This document shows, in pieces, positions 35,600-44,161 of a DNA stretch of 64,000 nucleotides. Below the pieces are notes generated by a model. That model saw only the letters and a list, made by a program, of their open reading frames with translations, ran no database searches and had not been told where the DNA came from. The translations under genes were made by a program, and so were the position numbers. Each line of letters begins with the position of its first letter. Position 1 is the stretch's first letter. Source of the stretch: Bacillota bacterium. GTDB taxonomy: Bacteria; Bacillota; Clostridia; Lachnospirales; Lachnospiraceae. The stretch covers positions 62,001-126,000 of the forward strand of contig JAEZLH010000024.1 in the NCBI GenBank assembly GCA_023435895.1, in the 5' to 3' direction.

Positions 35600-35965
35600 T
35601 TACTTTATATTCTCTACAAGTTGAATCTTAAGTCCATTAGGATCTAGTACATAAAAGAATTTAATAAAAGGGGACGGCTGAAATGGACCCGAAAGTATTT
35701 CAATTCCTAATTCTTTCAACTCTGACATCTTCTGTTCTACGGACTCTACTTCAAAGCCCAATGATATATCACTTCCCACTTTGATTTCTCTGGGTTCCGG
35801 GCTGGACATCAGTTCAAGAAGAGTCTCCCCTTCTCCTAAGAATACAATCTCAACCCCTTTTCCACCGGTAAATCTCCTATTTTCCGTTAAGCCTATTGCC
35901 TCTTTATAGAATTTTAAAGATTCCTCCAAATCCTTTACGACCAATGTACTCCAACAAAATTTCAT
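35600..35965 (-). CDS. VOC-family (glyoxalase-like) protein
   Basis: 121 residues, one glyoxalase/bleomycin-resistance fold: CWSTLVVKDLEESLKFYKEAI, GGKGVEIVFLGEGETLLELM, and FFYVLDPNGLKIQLVE with the C-terminal metal-ligand Glu. Candidate metal ligands are few on the first strand (no clear His), so activity is unsure. 27 bases after the LytTR regulator gene and likely co-transcribed. Confidence 0.85.
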   Translation of the reverse strand: MKFCWSTLVVKDLEESLKFYKEAIGLTENRRFTGGKGVEIVFLGEGETLLELMSSPEPREIKVGSDISLGFEVESVEQKMSELKELGIEILSGPFQPSPFIKFFYVLDPNGLKIQLVENIK

Positions 35966-35992
35966 CTTTTCACCTTTACCTTTCTTACTCTA

Positions 35993-36727
35993 TTACACAT
36001 ATCGTTTTTTTATTTCATCAAGCTTCTCTGCAGTAATCAGAGCATCCTTGCTCAAATCTTTAAAGGTAACGATATAAGTCCACCGTCCATAGGGTTCAAT
36101 CTTTTTTATCTGTGATATATTAATCAGATAGGACTTATGACTTCTCATAAATTGCTCCGTATCTAGTTTTGCTTCTATATCCGATAAGCTCGCTGAGGTG
36201 GTGAAGGCATCCTCCTTGGTATAAATCACTGTGCTGCTGTTCTCTCGCTGAATCAATATAATCTCCTTTACATCGATAAAGCTCATACTTTCCTTGCCCT
36301 TCACCAACAGTTTCTCCAAGCCCTTTTCATACTTTACAATACGATCCAACTCCTCATTCATAGAGCTAGCAGAAAGAAACTTAATACGCTCCAGTGTCTG
36401 GTTCACCCTCTCTATATGAAAAGGTTTGATTAAATAATCAAAGGCATAAACTTCAAACGCATTGGACATATACTCGGAATGAGCTGTTGCAAAGATTATT
36501 TTTGTCTTTGGTTCCAAATCTCCAATAATCTTTGCACACTCTAATCCGCTGCTGCCTTTGATCTCTATATCTAGAAACACCACTTCCGGTCTGTTTTTAT
36601 GAAAGCATGTAATTGCATCTGCTAGATTATCCGCTTCTCCAACCACTTCAAAGCCCTCTGCCTGCTGGATAATCTTGCGTAAAAGCATTCGCATTCCTTC
36701 ATCGTCTTCTACTAACATGACCTTCAT
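35993..36727 (-). CDS. LytTR-type response regulator
   Basis: 244 residues. Receiver domain 1-120 with acidic pair EDDEG, phosphoacceptor Asp in VVFLDIEIKGSSG, and KPFH; LytTR DNA-binding domain at about 145-244 (MRSHKSYLINISQIKKIEPY). Activates or represses target genes on phosphorylation. Partner kinase is probably the GHKL kinase at 39013, four genes upstream in the same direction. Its ATG overlaps the preceding stop by 4 bases. Confidence 0.93.
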   Translation of the reverse strand: MKVMLVEDDEGMRMLLRKIIQQAEGFEVVGEADNLADAITCFHKNRPEVVFLDIEIKGSSGLECAKIIGDLEPKTKIIFATAHSEYMSNAFEVYAFDYLIKPFHIERVNQTLERIKFLSASSMNEELDRIVKYEKGLEKLLVKGKESMSFIDVKEIILIQRENSSTVIYTKEDAFTTSASLSDIEAKLDTEQFMRSHKSYLINISQIKKIEPYGRWTYIVTFKDLSKDALITAEKLDEIKKRYV

Positions 36728-37155
36728 CGTTCAAATCTACTCTTTCTTCGTTTGCTCAAGGGCTTACCAAGTATTTCAGACCAGATTATAGCCTCCTGCA
36801 GCCTCTCACTGGATATCGATACTCCGTTTGTATTTGATACCTGAGGTTTCACACGCAAGGTAGCGTCGTTTGTTGCGCTATTCTGATAGCCCTTCTGCTG
36901 CATCGCTTTATTTTGCTGATTTTGTACCGGCTCATTCTGCGTTGGATTTTGAGAACGTACCTTCGGTGGATTTCTCCATACATTCCCTTGGGAATTCTCC
37001 CTCCCTTGTCCTTGGCTCACTGGAGTAGTTCCTGGAATGGTAGGCCATTTCAGCTTCTGGTTATATATTGTATCGTTATTTTGAGGCATTGCAGAAAACA
37101 AGGTATTAATATATTGATTTGCTTGCTCGAACATCCTCCTATTTCTATTATCCAT
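36724..37155 (-). CDS. Gln/Asn/Pro-rich protein of unknown function
   Basis: About 143 residues from the ATG at 37155, preceded by GGAGGTAAGA (an earlier ATG at 37167 contains that RBS). Starts with NRRMFEQANQYINTLFSAMP, then a low-complexity Gln/Asn/Thr/Pro stretch about 30-110, then a more ordered basic end (LQEAIIWSEILGKPLSKRRK). No signal peptide or membrane helix. Between floA and the response regulator, with a 4-base overlap to the latter. No recognised family. Confidence 0.75.
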   Translation of the reverse strand: MDNRNRRMFEQANQYINTLFSAMPQNNDTIYNQKLKWPTIPGTTPVSQGQGRENSQGNVWRNPPKVRSQNPTQNEPVQNQQNKAMQQKGYQNSATNDATLRVKPQVSNTNGVSISSERLQEAIIWSEILGKPLSKRRKSRFER

Positions 37156-37213
37156 TCTTACCTCCATGATGCTTTTGACATCGTCCGACTATGATTCTAC
37201 TCAATAAATCAGC

Positions 37214-38191
37214 TTATTTTTTATCGGTATCAAGAATGGACTTTTTAGAGGTGTCTGAAATCTTCTCTCTCATCATCGTATCCGCTTTAACGTTCTGAAG
37301 ATCATAATAGTCCATTACCCCAATATGCCCTTCTCTAAGTGCCTGCGCCATTGCCTTTGGAATTTCTGCTTCTGCTTCTACTACGTGAGCACGCATTTCT
37401 TGTTCCTTAGCAACTGCCATTGCTCTTCTTTCTTCGGCTTTTGCCTGTGCAATATTTTTATCTGCTTCAGCCTGCAAGGTCTGGAGCTGAGCACCAATAT
37501 TACGACCCACATCTACATCCGCTATATCAATGGATAAGATTTCAAAAGCTGTACCGGAATCCAGACCTTTACTTAATACTCTCTTCGAGATATCATCTGG
37601 ATTTTCAAGAACTTCTTTATGTGACTGTGCAGAGCCAACTGTGGTTACAATACCTTCACCGATTCTGGCAAGAATGGTAGCCTCACCTGCACCACCTACC
37701 AGTCGTTCCAGGTTGGCACGCACGGTAACTCTTGCTTTAACAATTAATTCAATACCATCCTTAGCCACTGCGGATACATTACTTGTTTCAATTACCTTTG
37801 GATTTACACTCATTTTAACTGCATCAAAAACATCACGACCTGCTAAGTCAATGGCTGCTGCCTTTTCAAATGCAAGGTCAATGTCTGCTCTTTCTGCTGC
37901 AATTAACGCATTTACAACACTGTCAACATTACCACCTGCCAGATAATGTGCCTCCAACTGATTGACATTGAGAGTAAGGCCTGCCTTTGTCGCCTTAATT
38001 AACGGCATTACAATTCTTGATGGTACAACACGTCTAAGACGCATACCAATTAAGTTAAAGATACTTACTCTAACATTGGCAGCAAGGGATGAAATCCATA
38101 AACCTACCGGAACAAAACTAAAGAATAAAATAATGACCAATCCTATAATTCCTATAATGACAAGTGCTAGTATAACATTTGGGTCTTCCAT
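37214..38191 (-). CDS. floA: Flotillin-like protein FloA (UPF0365)
   Basis: 325 residues (usual length about 330). N-terminal membrane hairpin (VILALVIIGIIGLVIILFFS), then GLWISSLAANVRVSIFNLIGMRLRRV and the SPFH/flotillin region with EAEIPKAMAQALREGHIGVMDYY, all FloA hallmarks. Scaffolds membrane microdomains. Partner NfeD gene is just upstream. Confidence 0.95.
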   Translation of the reverse strand: MEDPNVILALVIIGIIGLVIILFFSFVPVGLWISSLAANVRVSIFNLIGMRLRRVVPSRIVMPLIKATKAGLTLNVNQLEAHYLAGGNVDSVVNALIAAERADIDLAFEKAAAIDLAGRDVFDAVKMSVNPKVIETSNVSAVAKDGIELIVKARVTVRANLERLVGGAGEATILARIGEGIVTTVGSAQSHKEVLENPDDISKRVLSKGLDSGTAFEILSIDIADVDVGRNIGAQLQTLQAEADKNIAQAKAEERRAMAVAKEQEMRAHVVEAEAEIPKAMAQALREGHIGVMDYYDLQNVKADTMMREKISDTSKKSILDTDKK

Positions 38192-38218
38192 AAATAATAC
38201 CCTCTTTCTTATATAATT

Positions 38219-38710
38219 TTATTTTTCTTTTACTATTAACTTCGATCCCTGAACCTTAAATATTACAAGCTTTGCTCCTTTTGAGATGTACTTTCCTTCT
38301 GATATTACATCAAAATCAATTCCATCAAAATTGGCTGCGCCAGTTGGCCGCAAATCAGTAATCGCAAATCCCTCTTTTCCTAACAAGTAGTTCAAATCAT
38401 TGGAGCTGATATAACCTTTCCCCTTATTTTGCTCCTCTTCCAGAATAATCGGTGACCTTAATTTACCGCTTGATAAGAGCCCAAGTATTACTGCAAGCAT
38501 GATTGCAAGGATACCCAACACAATTACCGTCATAATTGCACCTTCCACGAATGTATCCGCCACAAGGAAAATGGCTACAATCAAACAAGCAACGCCCCCA
38601 ATTCCCGGTGCATGCAAACCCGGTGTAATCATCTCAATCCCAACCAAAATAAAGCCGGCTATAAATAATAAAATTGCTAGTATAAAAAGACCGTCAATTA
38701 AACCAAACAT
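38219..38710 (-). CDS. NfeD-family membrane protein
   Basis: 163 residues. N-terminal membrane segments (LFILAILLFIAGFILVGIEM, then VACLIVAIFLVADTF and VIVLGILAIMLAVILGLL) and a C-terminal OB-fold NfeD domain (GKEGFAITDLRPTGAANFDGIDFDVISEG). GGAGGAGG directly before ATG. Companion of FloA, 27 bases upstream; the pair is conserved in Firmicutes. Confidence 0.93.
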   Translation of the reverse strand: MFGLIDGLFILAILLFIAGFILVGIEMITPGLHAPGIGGVACLIVAIFLVADTFVEGAIMTVIVLGILAIMLAVILGLLSSGKLRSPIILEEEQNKGKGYISSNDLNYLLGKEGFAITDLRPTGAANFDGIDFDVISEGKYISKGAKLVIFKVQGSKLIVKEK

Positions 38711-39012
38711 AAACCTCCTCCTTTCATAATAATCAACTGCTTAGTGACCCATAACCTTGTTTATAAACTTCAGATGAAAGTCTCTTATGAAAACTTCCTA
38801 CACTACCAAAAATACATTCATCAAAGCTTAAGCAACTTGATTTATTAACACTATACCCCGAAAAATTTGTGAATGGAATAGAAACACGCCAAATTATACA
38901 TTTTGCTCCCTCAAATGTCATTCTAAAAGTCTGCTCTTTGGTACTTGTCACAACACTACTAATTTCATTGAAGAGGAAACCACCTTTCCAGCCAACTGTT
39001 ACAAGTTACTTC
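38711..39012. other. Gap between kinase and nfeD genes
   Basis: 302 bases. A 72-codon minus-strand frame (38733-38951) starts at a GTG with no RBS and has no recognisable domain; I do not annotate it as a gene. No terminator is evident, so nfeD may be read from the kinase promoter. Confidence 0.4.
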
Positions 39013-39840
39013 TTAATCCTTATTCTTTGGTAGCATAACAGTAAAGCTGGTTCTATTTTCATCCGATGTTAACTCGATAGTCCCCCCTTCTTCATTCACG
39101 AGCTTATCAACAATGTAGAGCCCCATACCATGACCTTTCTCCTTCTTAGTGGTTACTCCCTGCTTAAATATTTGGGACAGCAGTATCTCAGGAATTTTAG
39201 GTCCGTTGTTATCAATCATAAAAATATAGTACTTCAAGTCTTCGGTGATTTCAATGCGGAGCCTTCTTTCACTTTCTATGGTAGAGAGAGCCGCAATTCC
39301 ATTATCAATAATATTGGAGAGAACCTTACACAAATTCCATGGTTCCATGGATATGTTCTTAAGGTCTGATTTTACTTCCAAATATAAATCAATTTGATTT
39401 TCTTCAGCCATTGTCATCTTGGATTGCAGCAATGCATTTACCGCGGGCTGAGCAGTCTTTAACGCTTTGCTCACTTTCATAATATCTTTGAAAACTGGAT
39501 TCAAATATTTCTTTGCTTCCTCATATTCCTGTAATTCCATTAATCCGTAAATCACTTGAATATGGTTCAAATAATCATGACGCTGCGTTCGAAGTGTCGT
39601 ATTCAGCTGCTCCAAATCACGAAGACTTTCCTCAAGATTATTATTCTTATAATGACTCGCAAAATATAATCCTAAAATTGTAATCAAACTGGTAAAGAGC
39701 ATCATTCCCATGGAAAGAAAAATGTAAACATTGACCTCTCCAAGCAAGGAGCTTATCAGTCCGATTGTAATAGCGAGTCCAATCAAAAACTGCAAGATAT
39801 TAATTGCCAATAATGCAGCTGTAAGCTTTCGAATACTCAC
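39013..39840 (-). CDS. Sensor histidine kinase (Spo0B-like/GHKL)
   Basis: 275 residues. Two N-terminal membrane helices (about 7-29 and 38-60), phosphoacceptor His in TLRTQRHDYLNHIQVIYGLM, N-box LSNIIDNGIAAL, G-box GHGMGLYIVDKLV. No extracytoplasmic sensor domain worth the name, so it probably reads the membrane or a partner. GTG start. Likely phosphorylates the LytTR regulator at 35993. Confidence 0.9.
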   Translation of the reverse strand: MSIRKLTAALLAINILQFLIGLAITIGLISSLLGEVNVYIFLSMGMMLFTSLITILGLYFASHYKNNNLEESLRDLEQLNTTLRTQRHDYLNHIQVIYGLMELQEYEEAKKYLNPVFKDIMKVSKALKTAQPAVNALLQSKMTMAEENQIDLYLEVKSDLKNISMEPWNLCKVLSNIIDNGIAALSTIESERRLRIEITEDLKYYIFMIDNNGPKIPEILLSQIFKQGVTTKKEKGHGMGLYIVDKLVNEEGGTIELTSDENRTSFTVMLPKNKD

Positions 39841-39955
39841 ATTTATCCCACCTATTATTTTTTATGTCTACTACATTTTACCATCGTTTCATTTCATTTC
39901 GCAAGTGATTTAGCTGGTTCTAATACTTTTAATGAATTTCTAATATAATGTAAGA

Positions 39956-40007
39956 GCTGCTTTATCATGATTACCTTCCAGTTTAAAGATTATCATGATA
40001 AAACAGC
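39956..40007 (-). terminator. Hairpin after lipoprotein gene
   Basis: CTGCTTTATCATGAT and ATCATGATAAAACAG pair over about 15 bp across a 17-base loop; no T run follows. Confidence 0.45.
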
Positions 40008-40107
40008 CCTATACTATCATATGATTTAATTCTATTTTTTAATAAAATGATTATTATGAAATCATTGGATGTAGAGTATAATGAAATTATTTTTATTATG
40101 TAATCTT

Positions 40108-40515
40108 CTATCCTTCTACAATTTTCAGATAAGGAACCATCATATTATTGATATTTGCCAGCAATATGTCCTTTCTGCCGATTGCAGAATACACTTCCGT
40201 ACCCACATCTAAATAGGTTGCATCGAAATCCTTAAATTTTTTGGTTACATTTGTTCTTTTGATTTCACCTAGTTTTTTATCCTGTGCTAATTCCAATTCC
40301 ATTACCCAATCAGTGGTAGCAGCATTCACATATGCGGTATTTTCATAAACTAACAAGTCCGTATCATTATCCGCCTTATACAAAGCATCCGGACTTGTAT
40401 TATCCTTTATATTGCCAGCAGAAGATGTCCCATTGTTCGAACATGCCATCATTGTGCCAGCTAATATTGTTATCATGATTATCGTACAAATACTTAGAAA
40501 GATTTTTTTCTTCAT
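40108..40515 (-). CDS. Small lipoprotein of unknown function
   Basis: 135 residues. Signal peptide with lipobox MMAC (Cys25) and a Ser/Asn-rich linker, then VYENTAYVNAATTDWVMELE, ELAQDKKLGEIKRT and FDATYLDVGTEVYS. No family recognised. AGGCATGGAATT before ATG. Single-gene unit. Confidence 0.75.
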   Translation of the reverse strand: MKKKIFLSICTIIMITILAGTMMACSNNGTSSAGNIKDNTSPDALYKADNDTDLLVYENTAYVNAATTDWVMELELAQDKKLGEIKRTNVTKKFKDFDATYLDVGTEVYSAIGRKDILLANINNMMVPYLKIVEG

Positions 40516-40723
40516 AATTCCATGCCTTTCTGAGAGCTCAATCTTAATACTTTGAAAGAATCAATAAAGATATTGTACCATTAATAAGTTTAAAAATCTA
40601 CTAAATATTGTAAGCAACTAGACTCTTTTACAAAGTATTGATTGGTCAGTTTTTTCTATACTCTGCGCAGGTAACCTCTTTAGAATTAACTACTTCTAAA
40701 TTATATAACCTATCAATTCTATA

Positions 40724-40765
40724 AAAGAAAAGGCCCCTGCACCTAAGCGCAACTGCCCTTTCTTT
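40724..40765 (-). terminator. Terminator after hemerythrin-domain gene
   Basis: AAAGAAAAGGC pairs with GCCCTTTCTTT with one mismatch; minus strand then reads CTTTTATAG. Confidence 0.65.
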
Positions 40766-40805
40766 TTATGGGGTTTTGGATTGGGATATATCAAATAAAT
40801 AGTTA

Positions 40806-41360
40806 TTAGCGATACTTTTTTTCTAACTCTTCCACCAATTGAAGATACTTTTCTTGAACCTTTTCTAACTTCATCTCTTCTTCAAAATCTTTGCATTCTA
40901 TATTCACATGGTTTAGGGTATCCGGCTTCAACTGTTTTTCAGCAAAGGTATATACAACAGCGTCCTCTTTATCTATATGGCGGTGTAACAAATGAGTGTA
41001 GGAAATGGCATTTGCAATTACATCCAGTTTGGCTTCCTCATCACCGTTTTTTACTTTCAGAAGTGCTTCCTCCAGCTCTTTGATATAAAGTCTGCCCAGG
41101 TCATGTTCAACAAGCATACCGTACTTAATCAACTTTTCAGCTGCTCCGCCGATTTCGTCTACCATTCTGTTAAATAATATCTTTTCTTCCTTACCGTGAT
41201 GATGCCTGTCCGCATAGCTTCTTACAAAATCAATCATGGAGGCAAAATCCTCGTAATTGATCTCTTCCTTATTCATTACGCCGTAGCAGGCTTTTCGAAT
41301 CACAGCTAACATTCTTTTAATAACCTTGTGTTCGTCAACCATTAGTGTTATTGCATTCAT
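40806..41360 (-). CDS. Hemerythrin HHE-domain protein
   Basis: 184 residues. Iron-ligand motifs VDEHKVIKR (first His), DRHHHGKEE (His and Glu), LVEHDLGR and HRHIDKED. Differs from the compact bacteriohemerythrin at 3722: it is the larger, DUF542-like type found in nitric oxide/oxygen repair proteins. 4 bases from the upstream hypothetical gene, suggesting joint function. Confidence 0.9.
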   Translation of the reverse strand: MNAITLMVDEHKVIKRMLAVIRKACYGVMNKEEINYEDFASMIDFVRSYADRHHHGKEEKILFNRMVDEIGGAAEKLIKYGMLVEHDLGRLYIKELEEALLKVKNGDEEAKLDVIANAISYTHLLHRHIDKEDAVVYTFAEKQLKPDTLNHVNIECKDFEEEMKLEKVQEKYLQLVEELEKKYR

Positions 41361-41364
41361 ACTC

Positions 41365-41970
41365 TCACACCTTTCTCAACTGATTCATACCATCTTCACT
41401 ACGAAGATACTCGAAATTATTCTCTGACAAAAAGCCCTTAATCCATGCAGTTCGCATAGCATAAAAGTTCTTTACATCACCGCCGACGTTCTCCCAGAAT
41501 GTCAAATGTAAATCTCTCGTGGTTTGCCAAACCATCTCCTGCTCCGTACTGGAAATAATATTGTTCACACGATCACAGGGCATTCCTTCTAACATAAAAT
41601 CAAATATAGCTTGAAAATAGTTCTCAGGAGATCCTAAATTACTAAATTCTTTTCCTCTTTGCTGTCCGTCTTGAAAGAATAGTTCTGAAAATTCATCAAT
41701 ATTAGCAATGTTACCTTGAATTAATTCAGTTACCGTGTATGCCAATCGATTTTCTGCACTTATAATCTGTTCCTGAAGCCAGCCGTGAATATTAGTATGT
41801 TCAATAATATCTTCTAATTCACCTGTTACAGGGGCTCCGTATCGTGAACTGCTCTCTCTGAGCAAGCTTTCCGTATTAAAACCTTTCTTCTCTGCCAGTT
41901 CTGCAATCTCAACGATTAATTTCTCCTGAAGTAAAATTTTATTGTATAACCAGTAATGAATTTTTCCCAA
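41365..41970 (-). CDS. Hypothetical soluble protein coupled to hemerythrin gene
   Basis: 201 residues, mostly helical (EKLIVEIAELAEKKGF; TVTELIQGNIANIDEFSELF), with no membrane segment. Family not recognised. TTG start at 41970; GGAGG is 20 bases before it, unusually far. An in-frame ATA at 41982, 8 bases after GGAGG, would be the alternative if this gene uses a non-standard start, and a stop codon lies just before that ATA. Confidence 0.75.
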   Translation of the reverse strand: MGKIHYWLYNKILLQEKLIVEIAELAEKKGFNTESLLRESSSRYGAPVTGELEDIIEHTNIHGWLQEQIISAENRLAYTVTELIQGNIANIDEFSELFFQDGQQRGKEFSNLGSPENYFQAIFDFMLEGMPCDRVNNIISSTEQEMVWQTTRDLHLTFWENVGGDVKNFYAMRTAWIKGFLSENNFEYLRSEDGMNQLRKV

Positions 41971-42092
41971 AAATGCGCTTATTTACACGTCCTCCAATTA
42001 TTTGTATGATGTCAACCTTTTATTTCTTAACATGTGCTTATTATAGCGCGGGTTGGGAGGAGAAAGTGTAGCCATGGATACATTTATAAAAA

Positions 42093-42133
42093 AATAAGGC
42101 AGACTATAGTGTTTCACTATGGCCTGCCTTATT
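42093..42133 (-). terminator. Terminator after serine dehydratase operon
   Basis: AATAAGGCAG pairs with CTGCCTTATT, with an inner TATAGTG/CACTATG stem and TTT loop; minus strand then TTTTTTTAT. Confidence 0.88.
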
Positions 42134-42157
42134 ATTGAAATTTTAATTATGCTTCCA

Positions 42158-43027
42158 TTAATCCATAAGCTTTAATGCAATTTCCTGCCCGCTGGGGGTT
42201 GCAGCTAATCCTCCCTGGCCGGTTTCACGCAGTGCCTTGGGCATCGCCTCACCCACCTCGCGCATTGCATCAATTACTTCATCCGGGGGTATCTTGCTTC
42301 TTACACCCGCTATCGCCATATCCGCGCTGGAGATTGCATTTACTGCTCCAACCACATTTCTTTTAACACAAGGAACTTCCACAAGTCCTGCTACCGGATC
42401 ACAAACCAGTCCCAAAAGGTTTTTGAGTGCCATCGCTACCGCATGGGTAATACATTCCTCATCCCCACCATTCAGATAAGCCAATGCTCCTGCTGCCATC
42501 GCACTTGCAGACCCTACTTCTGCCTGACATCCTCCCGCTGCCCCTGCCAGAAAGGCACGGTAGGCAATTACCTCACCGATTCCTGATGCGACGTACATTG
42601 CTTCCACCATTTTATCAATACTTACCTTATACTGTTCTTCATAGGTTAAGAGAATTGCAGGAATCACACCACAAGATCCCGCTGTTGGAGCTGCTACTAT
42701 TTTCTTCATACAGGCATTGGATTCTCCCATCTTTAAGGCCTTTGACATAACCTCACCGATAAATGGTCCGCTAATAAGAACTCCTTGCTGCAGAGCCTTT
42801 GATACTTTTTCTCCATCTCCACCTACTAATCTGCTCTGGGATTTTAATTCCCCATTATAAGCTTGATCTGCATGTTTCATACTCAGATAAAGTTGTTTCA
42901 TCTTTTCTGTGGAATCCTCTCTGGAAGCCATCCTTTCATTCATATCATCTTCCAGCACCACTTCCCAAAAGGGCTTATCCTTGGTAGTACATAATTCAAG
43001 TATTTCATTCAGGGATCTAAAACTCAT
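42158..43027 (-). CDS. sdaAA: L-serine dehydratase, iron-sulfur-dependent, alpha subunit
   Basis: 289 residues. Iron-sulfur-type catalytic domain: GSCGVIPAILLTYE, AGGCQAEVGSASAMAAGAL and CDPVAGLVEVPCVKRNVVG. Deaminates L-serine to pyruvate with an oxygen-labile 4Fe-4S cluster. Its ATG lies 11 bases inside the sdaAB end. Confidence 0.97.
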   Translation of the reverse strand: MSFRSLNEILELCTTKDKPFWEVVLEDDMNERMASREDSTEKMKQLYLSMKHADQAYNGELKSQSRLVGGDGEKVSKALQQGVLISGPFIGEVMSKALKMGESNACMKKIVAAPTAGSCGVIPAILLTYEEQYKVSIDKMVEAMYVASGIGEVIAYRAFLAGAAGGCQAEVGSASAMAAGALAYLNGGDEECITHAVAMALKNLLGLVCDPVAGLVEVPCVKRNVVGAVNAISSADMAIAGVRSKIPPDEVIDAMREVGEAMPKALRETGQGGLAATPSGQEIALKLMD

Positions 43028-43691
43028 TTTTCTCCTCCATACTCAGATAGGTTACCTTTACAACCCCTTCCAGCTTTCTAAGCCAGCCGATTGCATCCAA
43101 GGGAACCTCCTGATCGCATTCGATAATCATAACTGCATTCCCTCCCCGTTTATCACGATACAGCTGCATAGTTGCGATATTAATGGATTTGTGACCAATC
43201 ATCGAAGTAACATCCGATACATGTCCCGGCTGATCCACATTGTGGACAATCAGTGTGGGATAAGCTCCGCTAATATTCGCTTCAAGTCCGTCGATTTGAT
43301 TAATCATAATCGCTCCCCCACCGATAGAAGATGCAACGATTTCAAGCTCTCCTCCTTGCATTCCCTTCAGCCTAATAAGAACCGAATTAGGATGAGCATT
43401 TTTCAGTTCTATCCCCGAAAAACTATACTCAAGACCTCTCTCCTTCGCAATCTCAAAACTATAAGGTATTCTTTCGTCATCCGGCTTCATACCAAGAAGC
43501 CCTGCTATTAAAGCTTTATCGGTTCCGTGCCCCTTTCCTGTTGCCAGAAAAGAACCGTGTAAAAATATTTCTGCCGACTTAATATCCTGTCGTAGAAGCT
43601 GTCTGGAAGTAAATCCAATCTTAACCGCACCTGCGGTATGAGAACTGGACGGGCCGACCATAATCGGTCCAATGATGTCAAATAAATTCAT
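43017..43691 (-). CDS. sdaAB: L-serine dehydratase, iron-sulfur-dependent, beta subunit
   Basis: 224 residues. N-terminal FDIIGPIMVGPSSSHTAGAV, and a C-terminal ACT domain at about 148-220 (PTLIVHNVDQPGHVSDVTSM). Partner of SdaAA. The ACT domain probably binds serine as a regulator. First gene of the pair. Confidence 0.97.
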   Translation of the reverse strand: MNLFDIIGPIMVGPSSSHTAGAVKIGFTSRQLLRQDIKSAEIFLHGSFLATGKGHGTDKALIAGLLGMKPDDERIPYSFEIAKERGLEYSFSGIELKNAHPNSVLIRLKGMQGGELEIVASSIGGGAIMINQIDGLEANISGAYPTLIVHNVDQPGHVSDVTSMIGHKSINIATMQLYRDKRGGNAVMIIECDQEVPLDAIGWLRKLEGVVKVTYLSMEEKNEF

Positions 43692-43761
43692 GGGTTAGAC
43701 TATCCTCTCCTTATAAAATCCTGATTTCCAATTCTATTATTTTCATTATTTAGTAAAAACA

Positions 43762-43800
43762 CAAGTCTTTTGGCTTTGTATAAATTGCTTTTGCATGAGA
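43762..43800 (-). repeat. Dispersed intergenic repeat, copy F
   Basis: Minus strand carries GCAATTTATACAAAGCCAAA and GACTTGTG, matching the central part of the family; the left half (TGTATATACTGTGG) is not preserved. Confidence 0.5.
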
Positions 43801-43963
43801 TAATTAACGCCCAATTAAGGCATTCATTATCTAGCCACTTAACTATATCTTTTTCTACATTGCTTTCAGATTCTGCCCATGCAAAAGTACTTGCAAGAAG
43901 CATAGAAGAAGCCGCCTCTTCATTGCTGCGGTCGATACAAAACTCTTATGTTTTTTCAATAAA

Positions 43964-43990
43964 GCAGGCAGCTTATTAAAAACTGCCTTT
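43964..43990 (-). terminator. Terminator-like hairpin downstream of AraC gene
   Basis: AGGCAG/CTGCCT with an 11-base loop and A/T runs on both sides (AAAAAACTGCCTTTTT region). Confidence 0.4.
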
Positions 43991-44161
43991 TTCGAATACA
44001 ATATTCTGTGGGATTGAAACATAATTCCTTCCTACTGCTTCTCCTTCAATCCGTTTTAGTTTTCTCAATAGACCATACATCTTATACTTCGTTGGTATAT
44101 TTTAATCACTATCTATATAAGAGAATCATGCAGTACTCATAACCCTATTCTAACACAAACA

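Larger units (their letters stand above)
43692..44161. other. Intergenic region with repeat copy F
   Basis: 470 bases. Contains repeat copy F and a hairpin (43964-43990). A 67-codon minus-strand frame (ATG 43903, stop 43700) starts with a signal-like MLLASTFAWA segment, but its second half is repeat-derived and no domain is recognised; not called as a gene. Confidence 0.45.

Noticed and set aside
38733..38951. 72-codon minus-strand open frame between the kinase and nfeD genes
   Set aside because: GTG start without an RBS and no family; frame may be accidental.
43700..43903. 67-codon minus-strand frame with a signal-like start
   Set aside because: Second half is repeat copy F, no clear RBS and no family.
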